DNA of 64,000 nucleotides from Rhyacophila brunnea. Its lineage: Eukaryota > Arthropoda > Insecta > Trichoptera > Rhyacophilidae. The notes beneath the pieces are model-generated. The model did no database searches. It saw only the letters and a list, made by a program, of their open reading frames with translations, and had not been told where the DNA came from. Where the stretch lies: the NCBI GenBank assembly GCA_022495005.1, contig JAGYXB010001335.1:186001-250000 (forward strand), written 5' to 3'. Of the stretch, positions 21,971 through 33,520 are shown in pieces (position 1 is the first letter of the stretch; each line of letters begins with the position of its first letter). The translations under genes and the position numbers were made by a program.

Positions 21971-22068
21971 AAAACCGCCATTGCTTTCAAAAGTTGTAAT
22001 GATCGTATTCGTTCCTTAATTTGCCGCCCCAACGCGTGACTTGCCTACCCTCGCGGGACTTCACTGTT
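21971..22068 (-). repeat. CAGTGAAGTCC-type hAT end
   Basis: CTTTCAAAAGTTGTAATGATCG through TGCCTACCC and GACTTCACTG is homologous, in reverse, to 51851-51950. It is the terminal part of a CAGTGAC-type family. Confidence 0.55.
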
Positions 22069-23160
22069 TATATCTAAATACGTCTTATTGATAAAGAAAA
22101 TCAGTGGTGGTTTTCTATGAAGCAGACATCGTTCCCCATTTCTTGATAACTTGCAAAATTCGCAATTTTTTGCAAGGGACCGCTAACCGTGTTGGAGTTT
22201 CAGACATCGCCGCATCCAAAGTCATCCCTAAAGAAAATGTATCTCCTCACTGCTTTGTGTAGGTATGACGTTACTGCATCAACAATAAACAGTCGATATA
22301 CACACCGATCCGGTACCTACGACTGTAATCTTTCATCAAATTAAACTCTGTACCCGTGAACTTTCGCTCGAACCGTTTTCGTATGCATGCATACTTCATT
22401 CAAATAAATAAATACACAAACGGTCTACTTTGTAGGTAATATTCCGTTAGTAGACATAACGGATGTTATTTACCAATACCTTTCATCCATGATAATATTG
22501 CGTCTGTTTGTTTACCTTTAGTACAAATTATTGTGTCTTGTTTTACATTTGGGCTATTTCTACAAATAGTGTAAAATATTGTTAATTAGAGTGCACATAT
22601 GAATTGTATTATCTAGCTTAAAATATCATTAGATACCTTATTAGAAGACCGTTATAGGTTTTTGTTACATGAAGGCGCTTTTTCATTTATTTATTTATTT
22701 GATTTTTGCTCGAAATTTAATGAAAATCATCGGGGTTTCAGAAGGAGTAGGTACACAATGCATTATCACTAATATTTGATAATCACGCAAAAGTTTAGTT
22801 AAGTGTCATCTGTATTTCTCGAATAGTGTGATTTTACATACCTAAACCTAAACCTAAACAAAAACAAAACTTGTGATAAACCAGATTCTCTTAATTATCT
22901 TGTTAAATTACACACTCGAGAAAAAGGACCGCTTATTGGAACGCCGTTGGTTTATTTCTATACACTTTAACTTATATTACTAAATTATACAATGGTTTCT
23001 CGTTGTTTTTATTTTTAAAGTACCAACTGTCACTTTTACGTTTAATTGGTTGTTTACGTAAGGAATTGTAAATGGCAGACAATAATAAATTCGCTGCCTA
23101 GGCGACGGAACAATTCTAAACTATAATATTATACTGTATAATCGTCACGATTGCAGTATC
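22069..23160. other. AT-rich spacer
   Basis: No gene or recognised repeat seen. Confidence 0.5.
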
Positions 23161-23164
23161 ATAC

Positions 23165-23412
23165 TGTGGCGTAAAGGTAGTGCGTTCGGCTGATAACCGA
23201 ACAATCGGTGGTTTGAATCAAATCGAGTGCGTTTTTTTTCGTGTGAAAAATAAATTATGTGTTACATGTCACACTCCAAAAATACACTCTGATCTGTTTT
23301 CCCAAACGCGCCAAAAGAAGTGTAAATTCAAAAATCTTTTGGAAAACTATATTTTGGTGACACCTAGCGGGACTCAAAAATTCGCGCCAATGTTCTTTAC
23401 CAACTGAGCCAC
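23165..23412. repeat. Two head-to-head tRNA-like modules
   Basis: Plus strand, 23166-23230: GTGGCGTAAAGGTAGTGC (box A-like), an anticodon-type stem TTCGG-CTGATAA-CCGAA with GAT in the loop, GGTTTGAATC (box B-like), then a T run. Minus strand from 23412: GTGGCTCAGTTGGTAAAG (box A) and GAGTCCCGC (box B-like). T-arm pairing is poor in both, so these are more likely tRNA-derived SINE heads than functional tRNA genes. The 75-codon plus-strand frame over them is rejected. Confidence 0.5.
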
Positions 23413-23419
23413 GTGCGTC

Positions 23420-24010
23420 CTATCTAATTACAACGAAAATAACTACATTTCTGAAGTGCTTGAGAGATTGCGTTAACCTTTGACAGTCTGATTTTGTGTT
23501 TTAAATCAAAGTATCAATAACCTTATTTACTATGTTGCAGTCCCGTAGTTGTGTTATAGCCCTCAATTTAAGCTTCCCTCCAACGGACATTGTTGTCTGA
23601 GAATTCCATACATAATATTATCAATGTTTGTTTTATAATAATTAATAATACACTTTAATCAAAATAGTTTTACAATTCAGTTTAAATTAAACCTGAAAGA
23701 CGCATCGACTGCTTTCAATGTATCAAACCATACTGTAACAAGTTATTGTCGAAAATATAACCTGCAATATATATTATATTAATTAGGTTCTAATAAAATT
23801 AGTTTAAATATAAAAGGTGTTTAAGTATATGAAAATGATCCCGCCGTTCTAGTAAAGTTGTACACTTGTACCTACCTACGCCTCTGTCTATTGTATTAAT
23901 CTCTCCGCTATTCTTATCAATTCTTCTTTTTTATTGCATTCTTTGAGTGCGCTTTTCTTATCAATGAGAATTCAATGCATAAATATTGATAAGGTTTGTT
24001 TTATATAGAA
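23420..24010. other. AT-rich spacer
   Basis: No gene or recognised repeat seen. Confidence 0.5.
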
Positions 24011-24019
24011 TCATCGTAG

Positions 24020-24381
24020 TAGTATTGCCAACCGTACTATAATTATAGTATTTGTACTATAATTTTGGTCCGCGTACTATGTACGATATAAGACAGGTAT
24101 AGTAAGCCCAAAATACTATAATTTTGAATATCGGAAAAAATATGTAAAAAGTACTAAAATTTCGATATTTCCGTTCGATAAATTGGTGCATTTTTGGTCG
24201 GAAGAGGTAGGTACCTAAATAAAAAGGGGTCTCGGAGTTTCTCAAATTCTCCGTTTTTTTCTGATAAACAAAAAACGTATACATTTACAACAGGTAACAA
24301 CGCGTACTATATTTTTTCACCCAATACTATAATTTTGGAGGCTCTGTACTATAATTCCACTCTGAAAAGATGGCAACACTG
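24020..24381 (+). mobile_element. hAT-type MITE, CAGTGTTGCCA family, complete
   Basis: Termini TAGTATTGCCAACCG and TGGCAACACTG, with perfect 8-bp target duplication CATCGTAG (24012-24019, 24382-24389). Interior is dominated by TACTATAATTTTGG units. Related sequences: 15395-15685 and 54995-55147. Confidence 0.9.
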
Positions 24382-24389
24382 CATCGTAG

Positions 24390-25377
24390 CCTCCTGAGTC
24401 AGTATCAATTCAACCCCAAATAAGGAAGCATCGACTGTGCTCAGTCAAATTATTAACAAGTTATTATACAACACATTATCCACCATGTATTATTTATTAC
24501 CAAGTCATCATAATAATATATTACATTCTAATAAACCCAGTTAAAATATAATATGTTTACATGAAGTTGTTTCAACAACCCGTGGCAGGATCTCTCCAAA
24601 TTTTAGTTAATTTAAATCTATATTCGTTAAATAAAAAATAGTTTAGTGTGATTTTAGTTGTGGGCGGTAAGTAAATATAATATTTTTGTTGTGTCCTGAG
24701 GTGGGCAACACGGTGTCAGCTGCCGTCAATGCGTCCATGGAAGATATTTTGCGCACATCCTGTTACATCCTCACTGGATAACAGATTATTTTATTAGTTG
24801 TCTACTTTACTATCTTCATAGCCCATCCATCCATTTCAAGTCGACCACTATGGTTCAATGCACAAGGTCAGATAAATGCCAAAGGTTCCAGGTTCGGTAC
24901 TAGCTGATTTTCTGTTTTTGTGGCGTATTTCACTACTATAATAATTACCGTATAAAAATAAAACACAATCGTGACACTTCCGTTATAAGATTTTTCGAGG
25001 CATGTCTTGTCAATAAGCGTAAGTATTTTAAATTTAAAATATTCCTAAAACTAGTTGGCTACGATTTCCTAAATAAACTAAACATTTTTACCACGTTTTT
25101 ATTAGCTCGTATTCTTGTTTGTCCAGTATAATTTTTTTTTTGTTTGTCCAATACAAATCTTGCAATCGATTTTTAACTAACTTCCCGACTAGCTAGACAT
25201 TTTAAACATTTAGAATATATCATATCAGAGCACGATGACAATGCATTCTTTTAATACTTTTAGCCATCTTTAAGCAGAATTGAATTCTTTTTCAGTTAAT
25301 TCTGTTTTGGATGGAAAAATCTTTCAGAAAAAAACATATATCAATGGAAAAAAATCGTAAAAAGTAAAAGACTATTA
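24390..25377. other. AT-rich spacer
   Basis: No gene or recognised repeat seen. Confidence 0.5.
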
Positions 25378-25575
25378 TTGGTTGCTAAGGAGGTCCTAGC
25401 AACTAAATTATTAATATATACGTGCGTTAATATGGAAATCAATATGAAATGTCAAATTGACATTTCAGTATTCTATGTTTATTCAGTATTTCTAACAAGT
25501 ACAAAAAAAATATTTATTAATAAGTACATAGAATTGTCAAGTTTATATGATTCAACAGAAAATTTTAAAACGTGG
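25378..25575 (+). CDS. Weak candidate 5' exon
   Basis: An open frame runs into ACGTG/GTAAGT (donor GT at 25576-25577 by the strongest consensus). An internal ATG at 25432 begins a moderately hydrophobic stretch. No domain is recognisable, and the base composition equals the surroundings. It is listed only because of the strong donor. Confidence 0.12.
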
Positions 25576-25579
25576 TAAG

Positions 25580-26550
25580 TATATAAAAAGTTTTTTTTAT
25601 CTTGTAATTATGTGACATACGTTCGTTAAATAGCGGGTAAAATGACACTTCTGTACTTACTGCAAATAGTAAAAATAAGTAATACATCAATGTATTTATG
25701 TTCTATAAATAAAGTGGCTAATATCTTGTATCAGTCCGTTATAGGAAGCTGGAACCTGGAAGCTCAAACTATAATAAATTAATAATAAATAAGACGCTGA
25801 AACAGTTAAATTCAATACAATTTAACTATTTTGAGCTGTTCTATTAAGATGTTTACATTATTAAAGAAAATATTATATTATATCTAATTTTGTGATTTTC
25901 CAAGTTAGTTTCGCTTCCTTTGTGCCAAAATGGTTGCCAATCTCTTTATACTTTACTTAAAATGGACATTGACAGATAATCCGCAGATAATAAAATCATA
26001 TCTATTGTTATAGACAGGGAACACTAAAGTATTATTATAGATAACTAATAAAACATTGTAATCATTTTGACCTTTGTTTTGTTATTTTATCTATCACTAA
26101 TAGTAATAAGTACTTTAAACTAAATTGTAGATAAGTAGGTACATGGATTAAAAAAATTGTGTTGGTATTGTTAAACCATCAGGCATGAATTCTTATTTTT
26201 TTTAGTATTTATTAAAAATAATAGAATTTAAGTTAATTAGGTAGGTAGATGCTTATCGGGGGGTGTTCGATGTTGTTAATCTTACCCCCGATATTATATA
26301 TAGTTCAGACGGTTGCGTTGTATGAGGGATGTGACATAGTACGGGTCTCATTTACGCAAACACATGTGGGCGTGTAAATTGTTTTATATTTAGTATGAAG
26401 CACAATTACGTATTACACGGCAAGATAAAATGACGGTATATTAAACTATGTTTTACGTGTTAAGGTTTATAATAATACTTTTGAAATTAGATAATTTAAT
26501 GGAATGGACGAGCTGCTCGGAACGTCTACATTTTGGAAACTCTTCGGAAA
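25580..26550. other. AT-rich spacer
   Basis: No gene or recognised repeat seen. Confidence 0.45.
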
Positions 26551-27446
26551 GGCTTCGGCCACATAGTCAGGTGCCTTGCTTGGTGGCTACGTGCTAGGTG
26601 ACCTATCCTAGTGAACGAACGCACACTATTTTACCGCAATGGCCACACTGCACGCTTCGCGCCTCGCTACGTGATTATGAGTCACCTCGTGAGTCTCCCG
26701 GCGAACAAACGTGTTGGTTATTTTTATTGTGTCACCTAGTGATTTTGCAAGATGGCGGATGTTTCTTCAGTATGACAAAACGTCAAACACCGTATATTTT
26801 GAGGTTATGAATAATGACGCATGGGATGAATTAATTGACAGTACGCCAATGACATTGATATGGACTAATCATCTGGAAAAAAAAATGACACTCACTTTAT
26901 TGTCGGGTCTGCCGAATGGCATAATCTGTTCTAACGCCAATACAATAAAGGTGATAGTGATATAAATTCCTGATGCTTTTTGTTGGGTCTGCCGAATGGT
27001 TCGGTTCGAACGGGTTCGCTCAAATGTACATTGACATTAGAAACACTGCTCTAACGCCATTACAATAAAGGTCATATTGCTATAAATTCCCGATGCGTGA
27101 TATCGCATAATGGAAATTGCGTGACGTCTACCTATACATGCGAATGCGCGAATTTACTTGCTAGCTACTGTATTGAATGCGTCGTCCATTAATAATGTCA
27201 TTGCAGTACGCACCCAAGTTCGAATTTGCGACTTTGGAAATTTTAAACTTAAATTCTCACTGAGAAGTAGCTTTCTGGTTAGTTTTGAGAGTGACATATC
27301 GTTGTTGGCTTGAGCGCTGCCAAATGTCATATGAATTTGTAGCTAAGCACGTAGCGTGCAATGTGGCAGTAGTGTTTTTAGTAGACAAGCCTTAGCATAC
27401 CATCTAGCTCAGGACTAGCGAAGCACCTGGCTATGTGGCCGAAGCC
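26551..27446 (+). mobile_element. TIR DNA element with GGCTTCGGCCACATAG ends
   Basis: Termini GGCTTCGGCCACATAGTCAG and CTGGCTATGTGGCCGAAGCC. Weaker inverted similarity (CACTGCACGCTTCG and the complement of CACATTGCACGCTACG) extends about 120 bp inward. Contains the nested repeat at 26840-27118. A target duplication could not be fixed. Confidence 0.75.
26840..27118 (+). repeat. Family N repeat with internal duplication, copy 1
   Basis: Runs from CAATGACATT to GCGTGACGTC and matches 39464-39751 in reverse at high identity. Inside, a unit containing GGGTCTGCCGAATGG, TTCTAACGCC, TACAATAAAGG and TATAAATTCC occurs twice in direct order. Ends are not inverted repeats. No ORF is shared between copies. 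Confidence 0.75.
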
Positions 27447-28125
27447 TAATTGAAAACTGCGTACGTTTCCGTTGCGTTATTGTCTATGCTCTATAAATGA
27501 GCATAATATAATATACTATAGATGTAGCATATATAATGAGCAATAATGTCAGTTGTAGAGTTGTATAAAACCTCTACATGCTAAACCGTTAAGTATAATA
27601 TAGTTTTTTCGTGGGTATGCAATATGAAACATCTTAGAATAAAATTATGCATTCGCCAATTCTCAGTCGTGAAATTGTATCAACATGAACTCACGTTAAA
27701 GTCTTTTCAATAACACTCGTGATATCATATAGATTTTTTTAGGTTTCTTTTGTTGGCATTATTTTTAAAGTTTATTTATATTCTTTGAGGGGTGTTCGTT
27801 ACAAATTGCTTTATAGTACTTCTTCCCTTTTGTGGTATTGAAATCCAAAAAGGGGCGCACATTTGAAGTGCATTCTGCATCAAAAATAATTTATGTGGCA
27901 CTCTGGGCAATAAATAATATTTGTGGTCTATCACAATGGCGATGCATTCTATGTTATTGTTTGGCTTACAATGATTTCGCTTTTCACGTTTCAAGATGTG
28001 AATTAGGTCGATTCAAAAGTCATCTAACTAAAGATATTATTATTATATATACGTGGTAAGAAAAATAATGATATATTTCGGTTTCAATACTCTGGGCAAT
28101 AATTCTATTGATGTGGAAAATTGTT
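27447..28125. other. AT-rich spacer
   Basis: No gene or recognised repeat seen. Opposed small open frames at 27776-28059 have no recognisable domain. Confidence 0.45.
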
Positions 28126-28129
28126 AGTA

Positions 28130-28531
28130 TTGGACACTGTGGAACAAGGGGGGGCTGACTGGGCTCTAGCCTGGGGGCCCGGCCTGGCGATTTGACCAGC
28201 CAAGTGAGATAAACACACTTCACAAAATTGCATTAATAGTAAAAAAAATGTCACCTGCGGTGCTATTTCACTTAATCCATAATTAAAAATTTAAATTATG
28301 TGGTTGAACGATGCAATTTTTGATTATTGTTTGTCAATATTCGATAACTCCATAATTCAAGTGGGTGTATTAAAAATACAAAAAAACGCTAAAAAATACT
28401 CTAATTTTTACCTCAAACACTATTTAGAATACAAATCTGTAGATAGTCACACTGCTTTTAACTTAAGCGATATGTAGGGGGGGCCGCCAAAGTTTCTAGC
28501 CTGGGGGCCCGCTTCAGGATGTGGGGGTCAT
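28130..28531 (+). mobile_element. GC-capped MITE, family G, copy 2
   Basis: GGGGGGGCTGACTGGGCTCT at the left and AGCCTGGGGGCCCGC at the right surround an AT-rich middle that contains AAGTGAGATAAACACAC. Shares its middle (CAATATTCGATAACTCCAT) with 38425-38786. Confidence 0.7.
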
Positions 28532-28650
28532 GCTGTGGAATATCATATCACAAACCATATACAAACTAGCTCGATTTAAGTTATCTACGGATATTTTCTT
28601 CCTCGTCCATATTATACTGCTCAGTTGAAGGATAATAATATGAATACCAC

Positions 28651-28812
28651 TCAATCTCCAAGAAGTCCTGTAGCTTCATCGATACACATGTGTATAGTAT
28701 TTAGTGACCTTCCAAGACGCCTGAATCCGGTTGGCTTGAAGAACAGGCAGACCAGGTTAAAACTCTCTTGAGGCATCCATAGCATGTGGCCAAGCCAGAT
28801 TCAACGTTTCTT
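28651..28812 (-). pseudogene. LINE ORF2 C-terminal fragment
   Basis: Minus-strand translation gives IWLGHMLWMPQESFNL, then CLFFKPTGFRRLGRSL and DEATGLLGD followed by a stop. This is the RWLGHVLRMPQ... tail of LINE reverse transcriptases. An in-frame TGA just upstream and the absence of the polymerase core show it is a dead 5'-truncated copy. Confidence 0.7.
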
Positions 28813-28999
28813 CTTCATTTAAATGCGATGAGAGGCTGCGTAGTCTGCTTCATTATCTCATCTTTGCTTATCAATGAAAATAGTGTACTTATGGCACACC
28901 CATTTGCTGCAAAAATACTCATATTATGATATAGGTACTTTTAGTTTTAGATAATATTTTATAGATGAACAAATAATACATTTTGACTCTTATCTACTG

Positions 29000-29163
29000 T
29001 GGCTTGGATTAGGCAGGTTTAATTGAATTAAAAAAACTAACAAACACTATCTACACAATATTATAGTCTTAGTTCAGTGAAAACAGATACGTTAGACCGA
29101 CAAAGTTCAGCGTGCACTATTTATATCGGATCTTAACAGCCTACCTCCATCCTTCGCCACTGT
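29000..29163 (+). repeat. Family D repeat, copy 4
   Basis: CTGTGGCTTGGATTAGGCAGG to CATCCTTCGCCACTG. In this copy the left end looks like a degenerate inverted match of the right end. Confidence 0.75.
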
Positions 29164-29624
29164 CAGATACCTATAAAGAGTTTCTTAAAATGTTCCTATG
29201 GTCATTAATTTGTCTTCACGCAACTCTCGAAAAAAGGTTTTATAAGTTAATCTAGAATTTCTTTGATCGTTTCCATCTTTATAGTTATTACGTCATTATA
29301 ATCGCATCATGTTCCTTACTTACACGAATATTACCTGTATTTATAAAGAGGTTAAAGCTTAAAGCTACTTACCTGAGTTACCTTAAGGCAAGTAACTACA
29401 TAATATTGTATTTTGTTGATTGCTATGATGCGTTTTAAAATGTTTTAAAACTTACTTTAGTGCCTGCGCTTCTGCTAGGCTTCCCGGTAGTATATTCTGC
29501 GTATCGTCAAACCATACTACCTATTTATTAATAATACTTGGTATGCGCTCTCGCGTTTTATAAAAGAATGCTTATAAAATAATATACTTATATCTTCGTT
29601 GGTTTAATAATGCTTGGAGAGGCG
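29164..29624. other. AT-rich spacer
   Basis: No gene or recognised repeat seen. Confidence 0.5.
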
Positions 29625-29632
29625 ATCGACAT

Positions 29633-30292
29633 TAGGGATTGCAATATCGGTATTTCAAAACCGGTATTCAATTATTTATCGATACCGAGATACAGGTTTC
29701 AAAAATCTATAATACCGGTTTTTTCGGTATTAAGAAAGCATACATCTTTATGTTTTTCGAAAATGAATTATATGTTATTTTGTTCACTACTTACTAATAT
29801 TGCATTATAAATTTAGTGTATAAGATTAATGATGAATAAATGCAAATATATCGATTAAAACCAACAAAGTTAAATAATAATAAAACAAAATCCCTCAAAG
29901 ATACTTATAGAATTGTCGCGAGGAATTAACATATTTCGAAAAAGAAAACATCCGTGGCAAATACTTCCAATTATTCCATAACTATTGATCCATCGTTGAT
30001 ATTATAAGACCCAAAAAACGTTGAATTTGAGAGAGATTTCCCTGTACCTGAACTTACTTATATTATTTGTAAAAATATTTATAAATGTCAACATAATAAA
30101 TGTAAGTAGGTATGTACTTTAGGTTGCTATAAAATAGTGTTTCAAATAGATTTAAATAGCTATATTTATTGATAGGTACTTCTTTTTGTCTATAATTGTC
30201 TATTTGTCTAATATGTTTTGATGAATACCGGTATTCAATAAGAAATACCGAAATACCGGTATTGAAATATTCATTCGGTATTGCAATCCCTA
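29633..30292 (+). mobile_element. hAT-type MITE, TAGGGATTGCAATACC family, copy 2
   Basis: Termini TAGGGATTGCAATATCGG and GGTATTGCAATCCCTA, with perfect 8-bp target duplication ATCGACAT (29625-29632, 30293-30300). Shares ACCGGTATT arrays and ACTTGAATTTGAGAGAGAT-like interior with the copies at 20769 and 36097. Confidence 0.9.
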
Positions 30293-30300
30293 ATCGACAT

Positions 30301-30885
30301 CCACACCGAATTATAGAGCTACTTTAACAAATATTATATGTACTCTAGACTCTAGAGAATAAAATAACCTACTCGTACCTAGAAAGTGATTAATTGTGAA
30401 GGTACTTAAAATATATATTTATCCACCCCTTAACTGTTTGAGTTGTTTATCGTGTAACACTTACGGTATTTATTCACATTCTAAAAGATAAGTGCCGTAT
30501 GAAATTAGGGTTGTTTTTAAATAGTCATAAATTATATTATTTTCATAGCGAAGGAATGTGCCCTGCGCTACGAAATAAAAATAAATAAAATAAGGGAGCG
30601 TCTTTTATTGTAGCATCCAAAAACCATAACTCTACCGCATTGTGGGAAATAAAAATAATATAGCCTTCGCGCAATAAATAACCAATTTGTGACCGAGGGT
30701 TTGCACCCCATACCACATTACTCATGTTTGAAATACTTACGTCGGTTTGAAACTTTGCATTGATTGAGAGTAGATGCATTTTAGTCCTGCCGTTTGCGAT
30801 ATCGTTTCGTCATTTTGTCAAACTTTTTGTAAGATAAATATCGCAATTGCTCGCTACACCCGCACTGTAAAATATATTTGAGTGT
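30301..30885. other. AT-rich spacer
   Basis: No gene or recognised repeat seen. A 78-codon minus-strand frame (30543-30779) is unassigned. Confidence 0.4.
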
Positions 30886-31130
30886 TTCACAAGCACAGTG
30901 AACCAAGTCTATTCTGGTTATTTTTGAGTAAGTTAGGTTCAAACATAATATTTGAGTATTTCTTATTCTGTACGGATATGATTTCCATTACATAATAACT
31001 TAAATGTAGTCAAAACAACAGTTTAAAGTTTTAATCATACCCTTACACAATTAGAAATACTCAATTATTATGTTTGAATCTAGCTTACTCAAAAAAATCC
31101 AGAATGGACTTGGTTCACTCTGCTTGTGAA
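30886..31130. mobile_element. Foldback MITE with TTCACAAGCA ends
   Basis: Arms of about 80 bp (TTCACAAGCACAGTGAACC, then TTTTTGAGTAAG and TCAAACATAATA) pair with a ~90 bp loop. No target duplication identified. Confidence 0.75.
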
Positions 31131-31139
31131 CTACTTACT

Positions 31140-31380
31140 CTTGGCCGACTCTGACATCAAAACTCGCCTCGCGTGCAACGCGTCGAATACGTCGATGTGA
31201 CGTCATCGTTATTCACAAAACACACGTTGCCAAATGCAGCTCCGCAGATTGGTCAAATGCGACTGTTTAGTTTAAAAAAAAACATCTGCTGTTGCAACCG
31301 ACAAGTTGCATACTGTCGGGCTCCGAGTCAAAGACGCCAGGTTGCATACAAACACCTACGAATTGGTCATTCCTATTTAA
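31140..31380. promoter_or_regulatory. CpG-rich segment with CRE palindrome
   Basis: The stretch has unusually many CG dinucleotides for this window, a TGACGTCA palindrome at 31198-31205 (cAMP/AP-1 type site) and an inverted CCAAT (ATTGG) at about 31249 and 31366. It could be a promoter or enhancer, but it could also be an unrecognised repeat. A 70-codon plus-strand frame overlies it and is not recognisable. Confidence 0.2.
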
Positions 31381-31469
31381 TTTAAATTTATAAACTTGCC
31401 AGTCATACATGCCATTAAATCATACATAATTTGAGTTATTTCAAAGATGGAAGAATATTTTTTGTCTAT

Positions 31470-31784
31470 TATGGTTTGGTTAGGCAGGGTTTCATTAAAT
31501 TTTAAAAATTAACCAACATTTCTGCAATTTTTATTCTTAGTTCAATGAAAACAAATAAGTATAACTAAGTGTGCACTATTTTTATCGAATCTCCCCAGCC
31601 TGCCTTCACTATTACGGTTTGGCTTAGGGAGGGTTTAATCTTTAATTGCATTAAAAAAAACTAACTAATACCATCTGCAAGTTATATTCTTAGTTCAATG
31701 AAAACAAATAAGTATGACTGACTAAGTTTAGTGTACAATATTTATGACGGATCTCCACATCCTACCTCCACCCTTCGCCACAGA
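31470..31784 (+). repeat. Family D repeats, tandem pair (copies 5 and 6)
   Basis: Two diverged ~145-170 bp units lie head to tail: the first from TTATGGTTTGGTTAGGCAGG to about 31612, the second from TACGGTTTGGCTTAGG to CCACCCTTCGCCAC. The first has lost the final GCCACTG motif. Confidence 0.75.
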
Positions 31785-31914
31785 TGTATAGAAAAGATTC
31801 TGAGGATCGTTCTAACTCAGATAGTTTTCAGGTATTAAGTAGACTTAACAAAAACGCTCTGTTTCAAAACCATTATGAAGAAGATCTATCTCATTAACGT
31901 TAGTTTAATTAATA

Positions 31915-32509
31915 CAGTCGAACTTGGTTTTTACGAGGAAGATGGGACCGACTGAATTTTCTCGTTATAAGCATTACTCGTTATATCGTTACATGTATAA
32001 CATTTTTCGCGCCACGTTCTTTTTAAACATCGAACATAAAAAATCTGAAAACCATCGTAAAAATCCCCAAAACAAGCATGGCATTCATAAACTACTAAAG
32101 AAGATGTTTATTCGTTTATTGTAATGAAGTGCTGAGCCGCCGGCGCTGGTAGGTATCTACTGACTTCACAAAGCTTGGATTTTTTACATGAAATTTCAAC
32201 CATATGCGTGGATACTTTTCAATGTTGTCGGCGAAAACACCAATTAGGTACTTAGACACTTAACTAGTGTCATAAACGTAATCCGATCCCGGCGGCATCC
32301 TGCCCGGTCGGATTTTATTGCTTAGGTTCGAAAATGTTGTTTTTAAACGATCGACAAATTAACAGTTTTGCTCGGTATAGCCGAGAAGTAGCTCGTGATA
32401 AAAGGGAATAAATGTATGAATAAAATCAAAAACTAAAATGTCAATGAATGTTTCCTCATTACATCGGAGATCTCGCTATTTCCGTGATCGTAATGACCAA
32501 GTTCGACTG
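31915..32509 (+). mobile_element. Pogo/Tc1-mariner-like non-autonomous element, copy 1
   Basis: Termini CAGTCGAACTTGGTTTTTAC and ACCAAGTTCGACTG, flanked by TA on each side. Inner CTCGTTATAAGCATTACTCG resembles pogo/Tigger sub-termini. No transposase ORF. The second copy lies at 46916-47466, same strand, 44 bp shorter. Confidence 0.85.
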
Positions 32510-32511
32510 TA

Positions 32512-33240
32512 GTTTTAAAAATAAATTATGGCTGTGGTCGAATAACACTCAATTTAAACGTCAGATGCGTATTTAGCAAGTTGCATGCACATTTAAAAAA
32601 AAACTTAAATCTGCCAAGAAAAATGGTAAGTTGGCAATAATAATTGTTTTTACAGCATCTCAAAATACTTGTCCGGTACGTCTTAGTTACCTGTTGAATT
32701 TTAATTGCGGGATACTTTAAAACTTCGACTGGTAGGTACCTGGTAATATATAATCCCTTTTAGTTGAATTATGAAGGTGCTAAGTGTACATGCAATTAAT
32801 ATTCCTATTACTTCAGTAACAATATAATAAATCTTTAAATTTAAAAGACCGCTACCTGATGGCCTATTATGTTAGTATTCTTTTGTACACTGTGGCGCCA
32901 TAATCTCGAGACTTCGTAATATTTTTATTCTCAGGTAAAAATATTTCGAGTGTCTTATATTAATTTATTATCTTCCAGCTACCTTATCTCATTTATCTGT
33001 TAGTTTACCTTTTGCCCTAGGTCCTAGGGAAGCGTTTCCCAAACTTATTGTAGCCGCGATCCCAATGCATTACCATTACAGTATATTTTTTCACATAGTT
33101 TTTGTTGTAACTTAGGTACACACTTTTTACACTGTTACTATGAATATGTACTAATGAAACTAGAAACACTCACCTTTAAACAGAATACTGACTAAAGGGA
33201 CTGGTACAATTGGACGCCAGGACAATTGGGCAACTAAATA
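32512..33240. other. AT-rich spacer
   Basis: No gene or recognised repeat seen. Confidence 0.5.
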
Positions 33241-33244
33241 GTCC

Positions 33245-33420
33245 CACGAAGGCAAACTGAAGAAAGTCTGTCTCGAATCTGGATTTCACTGATTATGGAG
33301 TGGAGACGTTGTTACGTTTGGCCATCCACGAGATTCTCAGCATCCGTCTCCGGTATCACATTTCAAAATAGTCTCTGCCTTTCTCTTCCCTCTACCGTCC
33401 ACGTATCAGTTGGGACACAT
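33245..33420 (-). pseudogene. LINE ORF2 fragment
   Basis: Minus-strand frame reads FEM, a stop, then YRRRMLRISWMAKRNNVS, a second stop and VKSRFETDFLQFAFVG. FEMWCYRRMLRISW is a hallmark of the C-terminal half of an arthropod LINE reverse transcriptase, so the first stop replaces W. Heavily decayed. Confidence 0.6.
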
Positions 33421-33520
33421 ATTCCTAAAAATCAAATTGATCATGATTATTGATTATTTTTAAAATATTTGTATGTAAATATACAAGAATGTACGTTTTG
33501 AAAAAATGATAAGTGCATAG

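Noticed and set aside
23165..23230. Possible functional tRNA-Ile(GAU)
   Set aside because: The anticodon stem is good, but the T-arm and acceptor do not pair, and eukaryotic nuclear isoleucine tRNAs normally use other anticodons.
26598..26965. Two overlapping plus-strand frames with ATG
   Set aside because: They run across the TIR element into the family N repeat; the second copy does not keep them.
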